Assembly (NCBI RefSeq): GCF_000471905.2
Contig: NW_006499677.1
Span: 466,561 to 530,560 of the forward strand
Origin: Amborella trichopoda
Taxonomy: Eukaryota; Streptophyta; Magnoliopsida; Amborellales; Amborellaceae
Length of the DNA: 64,000 bases
Direction of reading: 5' to 3'
Part shown: positions 22,441 to 31,957 of the stretch, piece after piece
How positions within the stretch are numbered: the stretch's first letter is position 1
Layout: every line of letters starts with the position of its first letter
Notes under the pieces: model-generated
What the model saw: the letters and a program-made list of their open reading frames with translations, nothing else
Databases searched by the model: none
What the model was told of the DNA's origin: nothing
Program-made: the position numbers and the translations under genes

Positions 22441-22854
22441 GATCGGGTTTTTCTGCAGGTATCACCAACCAAGGGCAGAATGAGATTTGGTAAGAAGGGG
22501 AAATTGAGTCCACGGTTTATTGGACCCTTTGAGATTTTATAAAGGATTGGAGCCGTGGCATATCGATTGGCCCGACCGCTCGAGTTGGCTAATGTTCATA
22601 ATGTGTTTCATGCGTCATTATTGAGAAAGTATCAGCCCGATCCATCCCACATCCTAAAGTATAAGACGATCCCGATCAGGGAGGATTTTAATTTTATAGA
22701 AATGCCTGTTCAGATACCGGATAGAAGAGTCAAGATATTGCGTCACAAAGAGATTCCTCTAGTCCATTGTTTATGGCAGTACCACTCGAGGGAAGAATCA
22801 ACGTGGGAGAAAGAAGATGAAATCCGAGCCTTATACCCCCATTTATTCAACTAA
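22441..22854 (+). pseudogene. integrase C-terminus with chromodomain-like end
   Basis: GKLSPRFIGPFEIL (about 22498) is the SH3-like part. The frame 22555-22854 continues YRLARPLELANVHNVFHASL and ends with VKILRHKEIPLVHCLWQYHS, then EESTWEKEDEIRALYPHLFN. This matches the type II chromodomain of Tekay/Del chromoviruses, which is thought to guide insertion to particular chromatin. Confidence 0.85.
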
Positions 22855-22880
22855 CAATTTTGAGAACAAAATCTTTCTTT

Positions 22881-22890
22881 TAGGGGGGGA
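22881..22890 (+). promoter_or_regulatory. polypurine tract of the Tekay element
   Basis: TAGGGGGGGA lies immediately before the 3' LTR start (TGGTGAGACG at 22891). Confidence 0.85.
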
Positions 22891-25800
22891 TGGTGAGACG
22901 ACCCAAACTTTTCTCGGTTAGTTAGAAGGTATGGCGGGATAGAGAGGCCAACACCGATTAGAAGTACCAGCACTGGGTGAGTTAGAGAAGAGGCTAGAGC
23001 CTGTTGGAAGAGCTAGCACCGGTTGAGTTGGTGAAGAGGCCAGCGCCGGGTGAGTTGGTGAAGAGGCCAGTGCCGGTTGGAAGAGCCAATGCCAGGTGAG
23101 CTGGTGAAGAGGCCAGCGCCAAGTGGATTTGTGTGAAGAGGCCAGCGCTAGTTGGAAGAGCCAGTGCTGGGTGAAGAGCCAGCGCCGGGTGGATTTGTGT
23201 GCAGCGCCGGCTGTGTCTCTGACATGCCTAAGTTGTGTATGCCACTTGTTATATGCATGCTGATTGAGTGCCATATGTCCAGATTTTATAGTCTTTTGGT
23301 GACACTTGGCCAGCCACCTCAACCCAAGAGTACTTACATCCCCTTCCTCACCTGTGCCACTCACTCTTACTTCATTTCTCTCTCTCTAAGACACATGGTG
23401 GGAAGAAGTGAGTGTTGGTGGGCAGCCACTGTTGGGTGGGTGAGAGCTATGAGGAGAGGAGTGGAGAAGATACCATTGTCGGTTAGGTAAGTGAATCCAT
23501 CACCATTGCATGATCGACGTAAGGGTGCATGGAATTTATGCATATAAAATGAGAATGAAAGTGTATGTGATGTAAGAAAATCCTTACGCCTTTTTATTTA
23601 GAAATTGGGGTTCTTGTTTCATGATATATGGTGAATGTCAAGAATGAATGCATGATTCTTAGATTATATAAGAAATGCATGCTATGCATGATTATGTGTG
23701 TTTTCACATTGTGAGAGAATGGTTTTTATCAAGTGCCTTACCATGACATAAAGATCATGGAATGTATGCTTGAGACATGTTGTATGCCACTTTGAAATTC
23801 CAGAAGTTGGCATGTACTTTTTAGATGCTTTTGAACAACAAAATGGGGTCCGATTGACCTCAAACCACCCTATTGGAAAGATATACGAGTCTAGTAAAAT
23901 GTTGCTTTTTACCCATTGCTGAAATTATTTACATAAATGAAGTTATGTTTTAAATTGGGAAGGTATATTATTATTGACTGTTTTCCTGGATTTTTCATTT
24001 ATGCCACTGTGGTCACGGATTTTAGCTGGACAAACAAAGTTTATTTTCAGCCAAACCACAGCCATTTGAAAGATCTTTGAATGTGCTAAAATTTTCATGC
24101 GGAAACTATTATGAAAAGCTTCCTAGATTGAAAGTTATACCCTGCTTTATGAAGGTATGTCACTATGGGCGGTATTGATGAAAATCAGAACTATCACCTT
24201 GTTTTCCATGAAATTTTGAACCACTAAATAGAATCCAAATGCTTAAAAACTTGGTTTTTTAGAAATATATATGTCTTGGATTAAACTTTTATTTTATACC
24301 CGTCATAAGCTGCCTTACGGTTTGAATGTTATAATGATTTGAAGTGGGATACATTGCTGTCAAACGGAACCCTGCTGTCTTTAAACCACTCCCAAGTGAG
24401 GGATAAGTGTGTTTGGTACGAAATTGATTATGGAATCATCTTCATACTCTAAATGGTTCAAAAGTTAGGATCCCAATTGCAAGCGCACGTACGCATGCAT
24501 GATAATGATGCTTATGCTATAAGTGAATGGATACATACTGGGTGAATGATGGTATCATGATGCTTATGCTATATGTGAATGGATACCTACCGTGTGAATG
24601 ATGGTAGCATGATGCGTATGCTATATGTGAATGGATACCTTCTGTGTGAATGATAGTATCATGATGCTTATGCTATATGTGAATAGATACCTACTATGTG
24701 AATGATGGTATCATAATACTTATGCTATATGTGAATGGATACCTACTGTGTTAATGATGGTATCATGATTCTTATGCTATATGTGATTGGATACCTACTG
24801 TGTGAATGATGGTACTGGCAGCTGTGATGCTATTATGTTATGTGAAAGGGCACTTACTATGTGAATGATGGTGCTGGCAGCTGTGATTTTTTTCTGACTC
24901 CCCATGATAGGATGAGACTCAGGATGTGAGTAGTTGGGAGGGTCGTGCCTCCCAAATCTATGTGGGCACTACACATTGGGTCACCTAATGGTAGTGTAAT
25001 GCCCTCTCACCAAAAGGGCACAAGGAGAGGGTAGTTTCTTGCAAGGCCTCATTTTATCGAAAACCCCAAAGTGCACTGGGGATGTGTGTGTGTGTGTATG
25101 TGTGAGGGCCTTACAAAGTGTGTCTTCCACTTGTCATGGTCCACCCTCCTAAGTGAGGGTAGAAGTCCCAAATTCAGGATTGGTTTAGCCTAACCATGCG
25201 GCTGCTACTTCAGGAGTCGTTAGATCTGTTTGCCTGACTTATTTACGCTTGCTACATGAGCTTTTAATTGAAGTTGTGATCTGTTATCTTTATTACTTTA
25301 CCTTAAGAAAGGTGATCGTGACATGCATTATATATATTGAACTGCCTTTCTCACATTTCTATTAGAATGTTGAGAAGCATGTTAAGGGACCTTATTTGAT
25401 AAATGTCTACATGTACGTATATGTGTGTTGCGTATGGTTATCACTATCATGCTAGTTGGAATGCAATGGTGTAGATCTTCTTACTGGGCTGTTAACTCAT
25501 TTCATCTTATTTTCATAACTGTAGAGTCAAGAGTGTTGACACCTATGCTTAAGGTAGATGACCATTGGGGATTTGATGCTTGAAGTCGAGAGGCTAAAAA
25601 AGCCATCCTCGGAAGACTTTCCTTGTATGTTTTGGATGTCTTAGTAATGTGTGGTGTACCTCATTTTGTGTATTTTTGGGCTTGCAGTGCTAAGAAGGAA
25701 TTGTAAATACTTTTTAATATTGAATGAATGAGATGGCTATACTTTTGGAATTGTTATTTGTTTGGATTAACGGTTTTATTATTGTTTTCTTTCATGATTT

Positions 25801-25920
25801 GCTCTTGATTTTGCGTTTTCATGCGTTGAGTCACTCCCACCTGAGTGATGTTCGCGATCTCCGGTCGCGATCCCGTGCTCTATCGCCCTCTGGCAGGGGT
25901 CAGGGAGCAGGGTCGTAACA
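22891..25920 (+). repeat. 3' LTR of the Tekay element
   Basis: Starts TGGTGAGACGACCC after the polypurine tract and ends GGGTCGTAACA at 25920, followed by hairpin-minisatellite sequence. Length is 3030 bp against 3033 for the 5' LTR. Confidence 0.93.
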
Positions 25921-26300
25921 GGTGATGAGCTTCTGCCGTCCATGACGAAGAAGAGAAGAGAGAGCAAACATGGACGACGATGAGCTTTTGCCATCCATAA
26001 CAGAGAAGAGAAGAGGAAAGAGAAAACATGGTCGGCAATGAGCTTCCGCTTTCCAAGACAGAGAAGAGAAGAGGAAAGGGAAAACATGGTTGGTTGTGAG
26101 CTTCCGCTTTCCATGATAGAGAAGAGAAGAGAGAGAACATGGACAGTGATGAGCTTCCGCAGTCCATGACATAGGGAAATAACAGAGAGAAAACATGGAC
26201 GGAGATGAGCTTCCGCCATCCATGACACAAGAATTTTAAGAGAGAGAAAACATTAACGACAATGAGCTTTTGTCGCCCATGATGCATGGGAATAGGAGGT
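25921..26300 (-). repeat. hairpin minisatellite, right block
   Basis: This continues the array at 14738-15368 after the Tekay element. It begins GGTGATGAGCTTCTGCCGTC, mid-unit, and holds about 6-7 copies with the same CATGGAC...GTCCATG arms. The two blocks together correspond to the single uninterrupted array in B's 5' LTR at 36718-37610. Confidence 0.9.
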
Positions 26301-26399
26301 ACCTTGACAGAGGCCCGGCCCACCACTCAGGTTAAGGCTCGACCCACTATTTATGCCCCAGAAGTGGGAGGACATCACACTCGGGGATAGGCTCAGCCA

Positions 26400-26695
26400 T
26401 GTATGATCAGAGAAGAAAGAGAGAGAAATAGAGAGAGAGAAGGAAAGTGAAAAAAAAGAAAAGAAAGATAGAAGAGAGAGAAGGACAGTGAATAAAGAAG
26501 ATTAGAGAAGAAAAAAGAAAGAGAGATATAGATGAGAGGGGAGAGAAAGAGAGAGATGAGAGGAGGAAAGAGAAAGATAGATGAGAGAAGGAGAGAGAAA
26601 GATATATGAGAGGAGGAGAGAGAAAGAGAGAGGAGAGGAGATAAGAGAGAGATATGAGGAGGAGAGAGAGAGATAAGAGGAGGAATAGAAAATTA
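26400..26695. repeat. GA-rich (CT on minus) low-complexity tract
   Basis: Runs of GAGAGA, AGATGAGAGGAGGAGAG and similar. The equivalent tract lies at 37725-38035. The open frames read from it are low-complexity Ser/Leu/Phe strings and are not genes. Confidence 0.85.
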
Positions 26696-26831
26696 CCTTC
26701 ATCAAAGGGTACTGGACCTTCTCTTCTCTCTCCTTTTTCTCCAAGATGTGCCCACAATTTTAACATGAAAACTCTCACATTTTATTGATGAGTATTGAAA
26801 AATCAAGGGTCCTTTGACAATTGTGTTTAAC

Positions 26832-26848
26832 ATGTACTTATAGAATTG
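26832..26848 (-). promoter_or_regulatory. TATA region of the B 3' LTR
   Basis: On the minus strand AATTCTATAAGTACA stands where D has AATTCTATATATACC (46932-46946) and C has AATTCTATATAAGCA (62690-62676). This conservation marks the LTR promoter. Confidence 0.65.
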
Positions 26849-28160
26849 GGCCCAAACATGGGTGTACATAAAAAAACTACCTAAATTGATGATAATTATA
26901 ATTTAATTGAATTAAAAGAAATTCTAAAATTGGGTACAAAAGAACTGTTTTGCCCCTGCCCGACAATGTGTGAAATTCCAAAACAATCCCTGTTGCTGCT
27001 CTAGAACTTGCGTGATCTTCCATAGATTTTTCGAGATTGCCCCGACGTTCGTTTGGCCAAAAGATGATTACTTTCTTGTTGGGCTTGGCATGACGATCGA
27101 TTTGATACCAACTTCGTACCATGGATCGCATTTTTTGGCCACGATCATGTGACTCAAAATTTGTATAAATCTTGAAAGCTTCCGATCAATAGTGTGTTTG
27201 TTTCTTGATTGTTTTTTTTTTATTTCTTTACTGAATTGTATTGAGCATACTGTCAGGATCACGTGGCAACAAACGAAGCTCAATTTTTTTTCTAGACAAA
27301 TATTTCATCGTTTTGGGTTTTTTGGCTAGAGTCTGGAGATCTGATGGCCAAAGTCTACAACATGTTTGATGCATTCATGTGCCGAATCCAACCATTCATC
27401 GTACGCGAGGATCAGACCAAAGATAGCCCTAGACTTTATGTACATAATGCAATTGGTTTCGCGTCGATCGGGTATGAGAGCACCGTGATATGGCCACTTG
27501 AGTGACGTGTGGTGTTGCTGAATTTTCTGCAACTATTTTCACGAATTATCAACTTCTCTCTAGTTTTTCTCCCTGCTCGGGTAGTGTCACGGGGCGTGTC
27601 ACATATCAAAATGCTCGTCTTGACAAAACGAACACGCTCACCAATTTTGAGCGCAATCTGTCTTAAAACGAGTGAGTTATGGGTCTTTGAAGTTGTTTCT
27701 CGGGACTATGCACACCAGCCTTCTTTAATAGAGATTGGTGCAGGGAGGCCACACGGGAATGGCGTGCGGCCTACCCCTCTTCGGTCTTTTACCCATAACT
27801 TTGTCCTGGAGTGTCCGATTAAGCTAAAACTTGATCCATAAGGGTTTTCGATCGTGCTGGATCCAATGGTAGTAGTCCCATAGCTGTTTAACACACCAAA
27901 TTAGAGTTCTAGTTACGAAGTGTGTTTTAGGGTGCTAGAGGCTAATTTTTCCGAAATTATTTCTTTGTCTGCACTTCCTTAAACATGTCGGATTGTGATA
28001 AACTTTGGCAGGTGGCCTTTTGAAGTGCTTAAGAAGATTATGACCTATTATGGGGAATTATGAAACTGTCTGGAAATTATACTGTAAGTCGAGGCTTTAT
28101 TGATTGACTTCTCTTTTATTCTGCATCGGGACTCAAGGTGTTGAAAAATGTGTCCAAACA

Positions 28161-28183
28161 GCTTGACCCGTCGAATGTTGTGC
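28161..28183 (-). promoter_or_regulatory. polypurine-like tract before the B 3' LTR
   Basis: On the minus strand the bases before the LTR read ACAACATTCGACGGGTCAAGC. D has ACAACATTCGGCGGGGCA before its 3' LTR. The shared sequence ends at the LTR start in both, which fixes the boundary. Confidence 0.75.
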
Positions 28184-28960
28184 TTCAAGAGAAGCAAGAA
28201 GGACAACATTCAAAAAGTTTCCTTTGGCTTTATTACTTTTTTCTTCCTCGTTGCAAGACCACGTGAAGGCCGAGGAGATCCACGCAATGCTGTAACTTGG
28301 ATGTTCAGACGTTTGGATGCAATGTACAGTTTCATCTGTGGAGACTTTAAGGGGAGAAGAGACTGTTTTGAGGGATCCTATCAAAGTCCTAACAGCTGAG
28401 GATTTTGTACGCGCCTCGTTGGTTAGAATCAGGCCCGTCTGCCAGTCGAGTGCCGTGTTGAATGGCATTTTTCCCATTTAGTCTGGGTTTTTGCATCCTC
28501 TGTTGTTGGTCCATGTTTCGAGGATTTTGCTTTGTTTGTTTTGGATGGTTTGTTGAAGGGCCTTTCGTTAGCATTTGTCTGGGTTGTGCACTAGATATTC
28601 CTTGATGGGCAAGGTACCTAAGTTTATCGAGGTGATCGGCTTTGGGTATAACCCCTACCCACTGCTAACAGTTTCAACAATCAAGATACCTCTCTTCTTT
28701 ATCCGAGGTGACTCCTGAGGATTCAATCCTAATTACTGCATAACAAGTCTAAAGTCATGGCTGATTTGGCTTTCTTGGGGCTTCTTCAACGTCTTTGAAG
28801 TGTGTTAGTGACCTTGTGGCAATAATGCTCTTCTTAATGAGACTTGTCTTGCCTTCTTGGCAAGTTTTCTGTCCTTCGAGTCCTTTTCGTAAATGGACTC
28901 AGGTTGTCGAAATTTTTTTCTTAAAGCTAGTATTTTTTTATTTTTTTATTTTTGGGAAGG
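28184..28960. other. non-coding 3' region of element B
   Basis: No gene is supported. The minus-strand frame 28133-28477 crosses the LTR boundary and shows nothing that I recognise. Confidence 0.5.
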
Positions 28961-29870
28961 CGTATTTAGGGTCATGCCTTCGAGACCTGTACAAAGATGT
29001 TTAATGTCCTGCGGCCAAGACGTGCACTACAATTTAAGTTCATACAACTGGACCATGGTGGTGATGAATGGAGTCTGTGGAGGCCATGGAGTGAGTATGA
29101 TGGTGGTTTTGACTCACTTTGGGAAGATGACACGATGACACCTATGCAAGATGGATGATGTATGTACGGAAAATGGAAAGTAGTGACCCACTAGCTTACG
29201 GCGAGTATGGATGGTGGGATGGCTTACAGTTTTGTGAGCATAGGTGAGACTCACTGGGGAAGATGAATGGTAATGAAGGAAGGTGGATTTACTGGAGAAT
29301 TATGAAGGTGATGTGCGCACACGATGGGTCGGTTAGGGAAGACGTGCATAAAAATGCATGTAAAGGGCATGCGCACATGTGTGGGGGTGAATTTAAGTTC
29401 ATGCCTTCGGGACCTGTGCAAAGTAATTTTAACGTCATGTGGCCAGGACATGCACTATGGTTTAAGGTGATATAGCTTGGACCATGGTTATGCAGTTTAA
29501 AATTATGCTACTAGGACTATGTAGTTTAAGGTCGTGCAAGTCTTTTATCATCATGCAGCCATGGTGCTAAGCCTTTTATCGTCATTCGACCATAAAATGT
29601 ACTATAGTTTTAAGGTCATACAGTTGGACCATGGTTGTGCAATTTAAAGTCATGCAACTTGGACCATGCAGTTTTGAGTCGTGCAATTAGACTTCCACTA
29701 CATTTTAAGGTCATATAGTTTGGACCATGGAGTTTAGGGTCGTGCATCTAGACCGTGGCTGTGCAGTTTAAAGTCATGCAGTACGGACCATGGCTGTGCA
29801 GTTTAAGGTCATGCAGCGTAGACCATGGCTGTGGAGTTTATGGTCGTGCAGCACAGACCATTGTGTGGGT
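28961..29870 (-). repeat. degenerate tandem array of ~35-bp unit in element B, with repeat-like flank
   Basis: Recognisable units are densest at 29440-29870. On the plus strand they read GACCATGGCTGTGCAGTTTA then AGGTCATGCAG. Element D carries the same unit in the opposite orientation at 57325-58240, in about twice as many and cleaner copies. Between 29040 and 29330 the sequence has only loosely similar pieces. Confidence 0.8.
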
Positions 29871-30477
29871 TGCCATGTAAGTGAAGCTCCATGGGGCATA
29901 GGTTTGTGGATAGTAATTTGACTCCCTGGGGGTAAAATGATAGCAGGGGTTTTAGATGAGAAGCAGACTTCACTGGGGATTTGGGGACAAGTATGATTCC
30001 TTAAGGTGAAAGATGGAACTCCGTGGGGAATAGACTCCTGCACGTTAACTCGAATCCTGGGAATAGGATAGCTTGATGTGCGACTGATCCATAGGGTGTG
30101 AAGGAGTAAGAATGTTCCTAACTCCGTTAGGGATAATAAGCTATAATATAGATGTGACTCTTATTAGGGATGAGGGGCAGTGGCCTGCTCCCGACTTCAT
30201 TTTGGATGATAAGTCATGGCTTGGGTGCAACTCCACTGGGGAACATGAGTCGCGGCCTGGGTGCAACTTCGCTAGGGATAGTTGTAGGACATACACAATG
30301 GTGACAGGTTCTAGCATGTGTGGCACTAGAACATGCGACGTTAGCGTGGGGAGGTAACACACACAGCAGTGGACTTGAGGAGTAGAAGCATTGACATGTG
30401 TGGAGTTTAGCACGGGCAGAGATAACACGCGACGCTAGTGTGTGCATGGCAACACACGTGGCAGTAAACTTGAGGAC
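29871..30477. other. gene-free stretch of element B
   Basis: Short repeated pieces of the form ACTCCRYTGGGGAA and GGGTGCAACT occur (29885, 29965, 30020, 30230, 30262). No coding signal seen. Confidence 0.5.
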
Positions 30478-30768
30478 ACAGCCAGCGGTAAGCTTTTGGA
30501 GAAAACAACCGGTGCTGGGTCGTTGAGAACGTAGCTTACGCTGGGTCATTGAGAACACATCCGGCACTGGGTTGTTGAGAGCACAGCCGACGCTGGAACG
30601 TTGAGAAACACAGTTGATGCTGGGTCATTGAGAACACAGCCGACGCTAGGACATTGAGAACATAGCTGGTGCTAGGTCGTTGAGAACACAGTTGACGTTG
30701 GGACGTTGAGAACACAGCCGGCGCTGGGTCGTTGAGAACACAACCGGCATTGGGTACAGGTTAGTGTT
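30478..30768 (+). repeat. 26-bp minisatellite upstream of the PMD gene promoter, about 10 copies
   Basis: The unit is CGTTGAGAACACAGCCGGCG then CTGGGT. It stands about 180 bases upstream of the TATA box at 30949. Element D has an array of the same 26-bp period, but different sequence, at the same place (56855-57115). Confidence 0.88.
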
Positions 30769-30948
30769 CGGGCCTCGGGTCCAAGTTCGACCCGGTCCTG
30801 GTCTTTGTTGCTTAATTTTCATGGGCGGCACTAAACCTTTATTTAGGCCTCCGGTTCAAGCCCGACCCAGTCTGGCCCATCATCGTTTGGCCTTCAAGGA
30901 CCTGGCTGGCATTCTAAGTTTGCAGGGATACTTTAGGGAAGCTTCGCC

Positions 30949-30957
30949 TATATAAAT
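30949..30957 (+). promoter_or_regulatory. TATA box of the PMD gene in element B
   Basis: TATATAAAT in GCCTATATAAATGGGGG, followed within a few bases by the hairpins at 30954-30996. The D copy has GTATAAAC at the matching place (56733-56740, minus). Confidence 0.7.
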
Positions 30958-30996
30958 GGGGGTAAACCCCATTTTTATGTTTTACCGTAGGTAAAA
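30954..30996 (+). other. two adjacent perfect hairpins just after the TATA box
   Basis: Hairpin 1 pairs AAATGGGG (30954-30961) with CCCCATTT (30967-30974). Hairpin 2 pairs TTTTACC (30980-30986) with GGTAAAA (30990-30996). The D copy keeps both hairpins with partly different sequence. Confidence 0.8.
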
Positions 30997-31957
30997 TGGC
31001 TAAGGCAAGTTGTTTAATCAGTGAGAGAGAGCTTCCGACAAGAACTCTAGCGAGCGCGCAGAGTACTTGAGTGAAGTTTGCAGGAGTTTGCCGGCAAGCA
31101 GGAGAAGGTTCTGGCTGAAAAAAGAGAACAACGGAGGGAACGCAGGGGCATTCGCATGGTTGCATAAGTTTTCTGGCAAGGGTAGTGAGGAAAACAGGGA
31201 GTTTCACTAGGGAGCTTCAAAAATTCTGATAGTAGTTTGGGGGTTCCGGAGAAAAGGAAAAGCGCGGAAGTTGCAGCAGGGGCTGTCTAGGGACTTTCGC
31301 TGATTTCTGGTGGTCTTCCGGCAGTGTGCAGAAAGGGGAAAGGTTTCTCAGTCGGTTTTCGGTGGGAGAGGGGGAGTTTCTGCTGGGAGATCGAGAGGCC
31401 GTAGGGAGTGAATGGTTACAGGGTGATGAACGGTCACAGGGAAGTGATTAGTCGCATTGAGGCGAAGGGCCACCGGGAGGTGATCGACTGTCAGTCCACA
31501 TGTGCGAGGACGTGCGTCAAGCCACATCGTGGCGGTAGTTGTCAGGCAGTGCAGCGGGGCTCGAGGTGACACGTGCAAAATTTGTAGCACATGGAGGAGA
31601 TTTGAACACAAGTGTTGATAGTTCTTTGAAATCACAGCCGGCGCTAATTGTTGGTGAACCCAGCCAGCGCTAGGCTTTGATGAACTCAGCTAGCAGTAGG
31701 CATTAGCAAACACAGCCGGTGCTAGGCATTGGTGAACACAGCCTGCGCTAGGCATTGGTGAACATTGCCGGCACTAGGCATTAGCGAACACAGCCAGCAC
31801 TAGGCATTAATGGACACAGCCGGCACTAAGCATTGGCGAACATAACCGGCATTGGGCCTTTGAGAATGCAACCGGCGGTGGATTTTGGCTAACACAGGCG
31901 GCGCTAGTCTGTGCCTTAATGATTTTTGAATAGAAGTGAGTCCTTGTGCTTCATAAG
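30997..31957 (+). other. transcript leader of the PMD gene, with a second 26-bp array
   Basis: No long open frame. From about 31634 to 31915 there are about 11 copies of a 26-bp unit, AACACAGCCGGCGCTAGGCA then TTGGTG. This is related to the upstream array through CAGCCGGCGCT, so the promoter lies between two arrays of one repeat family. Confidence 0.75.

Larger units (their letters stand above)
15369..25920 (+). mobile_element. complete Tekay/Del chromovirus, nested in the B LTR
   Basis: The two LTRs (15369-18401 and 22891-25920) have the same structure throughout, differing by scattered substitutions and repeat-copy number. The internal region has a tRNA-Met primer site, gag, protease, RT, RNase H, integrase and a chromodomain-like end, then a polypurine tract. 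It sits inside the hairpin minisatellite: flanks are AGCGA on the left and GGTGA on the right, both readable as the array's GGCGA/GGTGA position, so the target duplication has decayed. Many stops make it inactive. Confidence 0.92.
13850..28160 (-). repeat. 3' LTR of element B, split by Tekay insertion
   Basis: The LTR sequence is 25921-28160 plus 13850-15368, about 3.75 kb. The start and end match those of solo LTR C, whose ends are fixed by a perfect target duplication, and of D's 5' LTR. On the minus strand the order is a long U3 (28160 to about 26850), a TATA box near 26840, a short transcribed start, a CT-rich tract (26700-26400), a hairpin minisatellite, a second CT-rich tract (14735-14540) and a 3' end shared with C and D (14150-13850). 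Confidence 0.85.

Noticed and set aside
22918..23364. 148-codon minus-strand frame with repeated ALASSPT
   Set aside because: Translation of the ~47-bp LTR minisatellite.
26407..26778. Ser/Leu/Phe-rich minus-strand frames, also at 37697-38172 and 62132-62389
   Set aside because: They come from GA/CT-rich tracts and minisatellites in LTRs.
28133..28477. 114-codon minus-strand frame
   Set aside because: It crosses the LTR boundary of element B and has no similarity that I recognise.
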